A stretch of DNA of 6,254 nucleotides from Planctomycetota bacterium. Lineage in GTDB: Bacteria; Planctomycetota; Phycisphaerae; Sedimentisphaerales; Anaerohalosphaeraceae. The notes below the pieces were generated by a model, which had not been told where the DNA came from, ran no database searches, and was given only the letters and a program-made list of their open reading frames with translations. Location: the NCBI GenBank assembly GCA_019456245.1, contig VRUF01000166.1, positions 306 to 6,559 on the forward strand. The letters run 5' to 3'. This document shows, piece after piece, positions 5,101 to 6,254 of the stretch (the stretch's first letter is position 1; each line of letters opens with the position of its first letter). Position numbers and translations under genes: made by a program.

Positions 5101-6117
5101 ATGGCTGGTATTGCCGAATACATTGAATTGATTTTAGCCGGAAGCGACCTTACTTTTGAACAGGCTGTTTCGGTATTGGATACTGTTTTTGAAGGCGAAA
5201 TCCCCGGCGTCCAGATCGCCGCGCTTTTGACAGCACTGCGCGGAAAAGGCGAATCGGTAGACGAGCTTGCCGGCTTTGCCTCTTCATTACGCGAACATGC
5301 GGTTCGGGTTGACTGCGGGATCGAGAACCTTGTCGATACATGCGGGACGGGTGGCGCGAAGCTAAAGACGTTCAATATCTCAACAGCTGCTGCGTTTGTC
5401 GCTGCCGGCGCGGGTGTGTATGTTGCCAAGCACGGCAATCGTGCGATAACCAGCAAGTGCGGATCAGCAGATGTGTTGACCGCATTGGGAGTAAATGTTG
5501 ACCCCGGTGTGGAAAAAGTGGCCCAGTGTATCCGCGAAGCTAATATAGGGTTTATGTTCGCTCCGAAGTTTCATCCGGCGATGAAATATGTTCAGCCGAT
5601 ACGTAAGGAGCTTGGGTTCAGGACGGTTTTTAATATTCTCGGCCCGCTTGCCAATCCTGCTTTTGCGTCCGCACAGGTGATGGGCGTTCCACAGGAGGAT
5701 ATGATGGAAATGATCGCGGGAACCTTAAAGATTCTCGGTATTAAACGGGCGCTCGTAGTTCACAGCGACGGCCTTGACGAGATAAGCACGATGGGTCCGA
5801 CGAAGGTTTTAACCCTAAAAGACGGGCAGATCGAAAGCAGCGAGATTTCCCCTGAGGATTTTGGAATTGCGAGAGCAGATTTTGCCGAACTTGCAGGTGC
5901 AGATGCCGAGACTAACGCTACGATTGTAAAAGATATACTTAGCGGTAAGGAAACTGGGGCGAGGAAGGATATTGTGGTATTAAACGCCGCCGCTGCTATA
6001 ATAGCGTCGGGCAAAGCGGATGATTTTGCCGGTGGAATCGTGCTGGCCAGCGAGTCGATAACCAGCGGGGCCGCCGAAGCGGCGCTGAAGAAGCTGGTTG
6101 AACTGTCGAATGCCTGA
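5101..6117 (+). CDS. trpD: Anthranilate phosphoribosyltransferase
   Basis: TrpD, 338 residues, the family's typical length and not fused to TrpG. It joins anthranilate and PRPP to give N-(5-phosphoribosyl)anthranilate. The helical N-terminal domain (about 1-70) leads into the PRPP-binding loop DTCGTGG (79-85), then NISTAAAFVAA (92-102), KHGNR (110-114), SKCGSADVLTALG (118-130) and HPAMK (158-162). RKELGFRTVFNILGPLANPA (168-187) and HSDGLDEIS (221-229) complete the set. All are standard for TrpD; the CGSADVLTALG loop and the absence of pyrimidine phosphorylase features argue against a nucleoside phosphorylase. The ribosome binding site GGAGAG (5089-5094) is six bases before the ATG, and the gap to trpG is 14 bp. 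The end of the gene is followed after 18 bp by trpF, with no trpC between. Confidence 0.97.
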   Translation: MAGIAEYIELILAGSDLTFEQAVSVLDTVFEGEIPGVQIAALLTALRGKGESVDELAGFASSLREHAVRVDCGIENLVDTCGTGGAKLKTFNISTAAAFVAAGAGVYVAKHGNRAITSKCGSADVLTALGVNVDPGVEKVAQCIREANIGFMFAPKFHPAMKYVQPIRKELGFRTVFNILGPLANPAFASAQVMGVPQEDMMEMIAGTLKILGIKRALVVHSDGLDEISTMGPTKVLTLKDGQIESSEISPEDFGIARADFAELAGADAETNATIVKDILSGKETGARKDIVVLNAAAAIIASGKADDFAGGIVLASESITSGAAEAALKKLVELSNA

Positions 6118-6135
6118 GAGTTATAAAGGTAATAA

Positions 6136-6254
6136 ATGAGAGTCGTAAAAGTAAAAATTTGCGGAATAACGAACTTCGAAGACGCGATCGCTGCGGTGGA
6201 TATGGGCGCCGATATTCTGGGTTTTAATTTTTATCCCAAGAGCAAGCGTTATAT
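6136..6254 (+). CDS. trpF: Phosphoribosylanthranilate isomerase, N-terminal part (cut by window edge)
   Basis: Only 39 complete codons are present. They begin with VKVKICGIT (residues 4-12) and continue to GADILGFNFYPKSKRY (24-39), the first two beta-alpha units of a TIM-barrel TrpF. Cys9 in KICGIT corresponds to the catalytic general base of the family, and the PKSKRY loop helps bind the phosphate end of the substrate. The enzyme performs the Amadori rearrangement of phosphoribosylanthranilate to CdRP. AAAGG (6125-6129) lies six bases before the ATG. It sits 18 bp behind trpD and is surely in the same operon. The C-terminal three quarters are outside the window, so completeness or a fusion cannot be assessed. 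Confidence 0.93.
   Translation, partial: MRVVKVKICGITNFEDAIAAVDMGADILGFNFYPKSKRY

Overview
The window looks like a piece of a bacterial chromosome with moderate GC content. It falls into a mixed accessory half (about 1-2490) and a biosynthetic half (about 2650-6254). The partial secreted protein at the left edge and the style of the Trp enzymes suggest Planctomycetota, perhaps a Phycisphaerae-like lineage. That placement is an inference from remembered family resemblance, and no 16S or other marker gene is present to confirm it.

Left half. The 5' part of a minus-strand gene (1-367, cut by the window edge) encodes a protein with a signal peptide. A 350-bp divergent intergenic region follows. 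Next come two tandem plus-strand genes for small two-CBS-domain proteins (718-1116 and 1153-1530), which are about 54% identical to each other and clearly a duplicated pair. They converge on a minus-strand gene (1664-2485) for a compact alkaline-phosphatase-superfamily phosphodiesterase-like protein. A bidirectional hairpin terminator (1585-1611) lies between the converging genes.

Right half. A plus-strand tryptophan operon runs trpE, trpG, trpD and the start of trpF (cut at 6254). It covers the first steps from chorismate: anthranilate synthase (TrpE+TrpG), phosphoribosyl transfer (TrpD) and phosphoribosylanthranilate isomerisation (TrpF). trpC is not in its usual place between trpD and trpF.

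The main discovery is upstream of trpE. A strong-looking promoter (2654-2682) is followed almost at once by a 20-codon open frame with three consecutive Trp codons (2692-2754). After it come a possible antiterminator helix (2746-2762 with 2785-2801) and a mutually exclusive intrinsic terminator (2793-2818). This is the layout of a classical ribosome-mediated trp attenuator. The predicted transcription start lies only a few bases before the leader AUG, and no Shine-Dalgarno sequence is visible, so the leader peptide may be translated from a nearly leaderless RNA. A second promoter-like element (2831-2859) after the terminator could give attenuation-independent expression of trpE.
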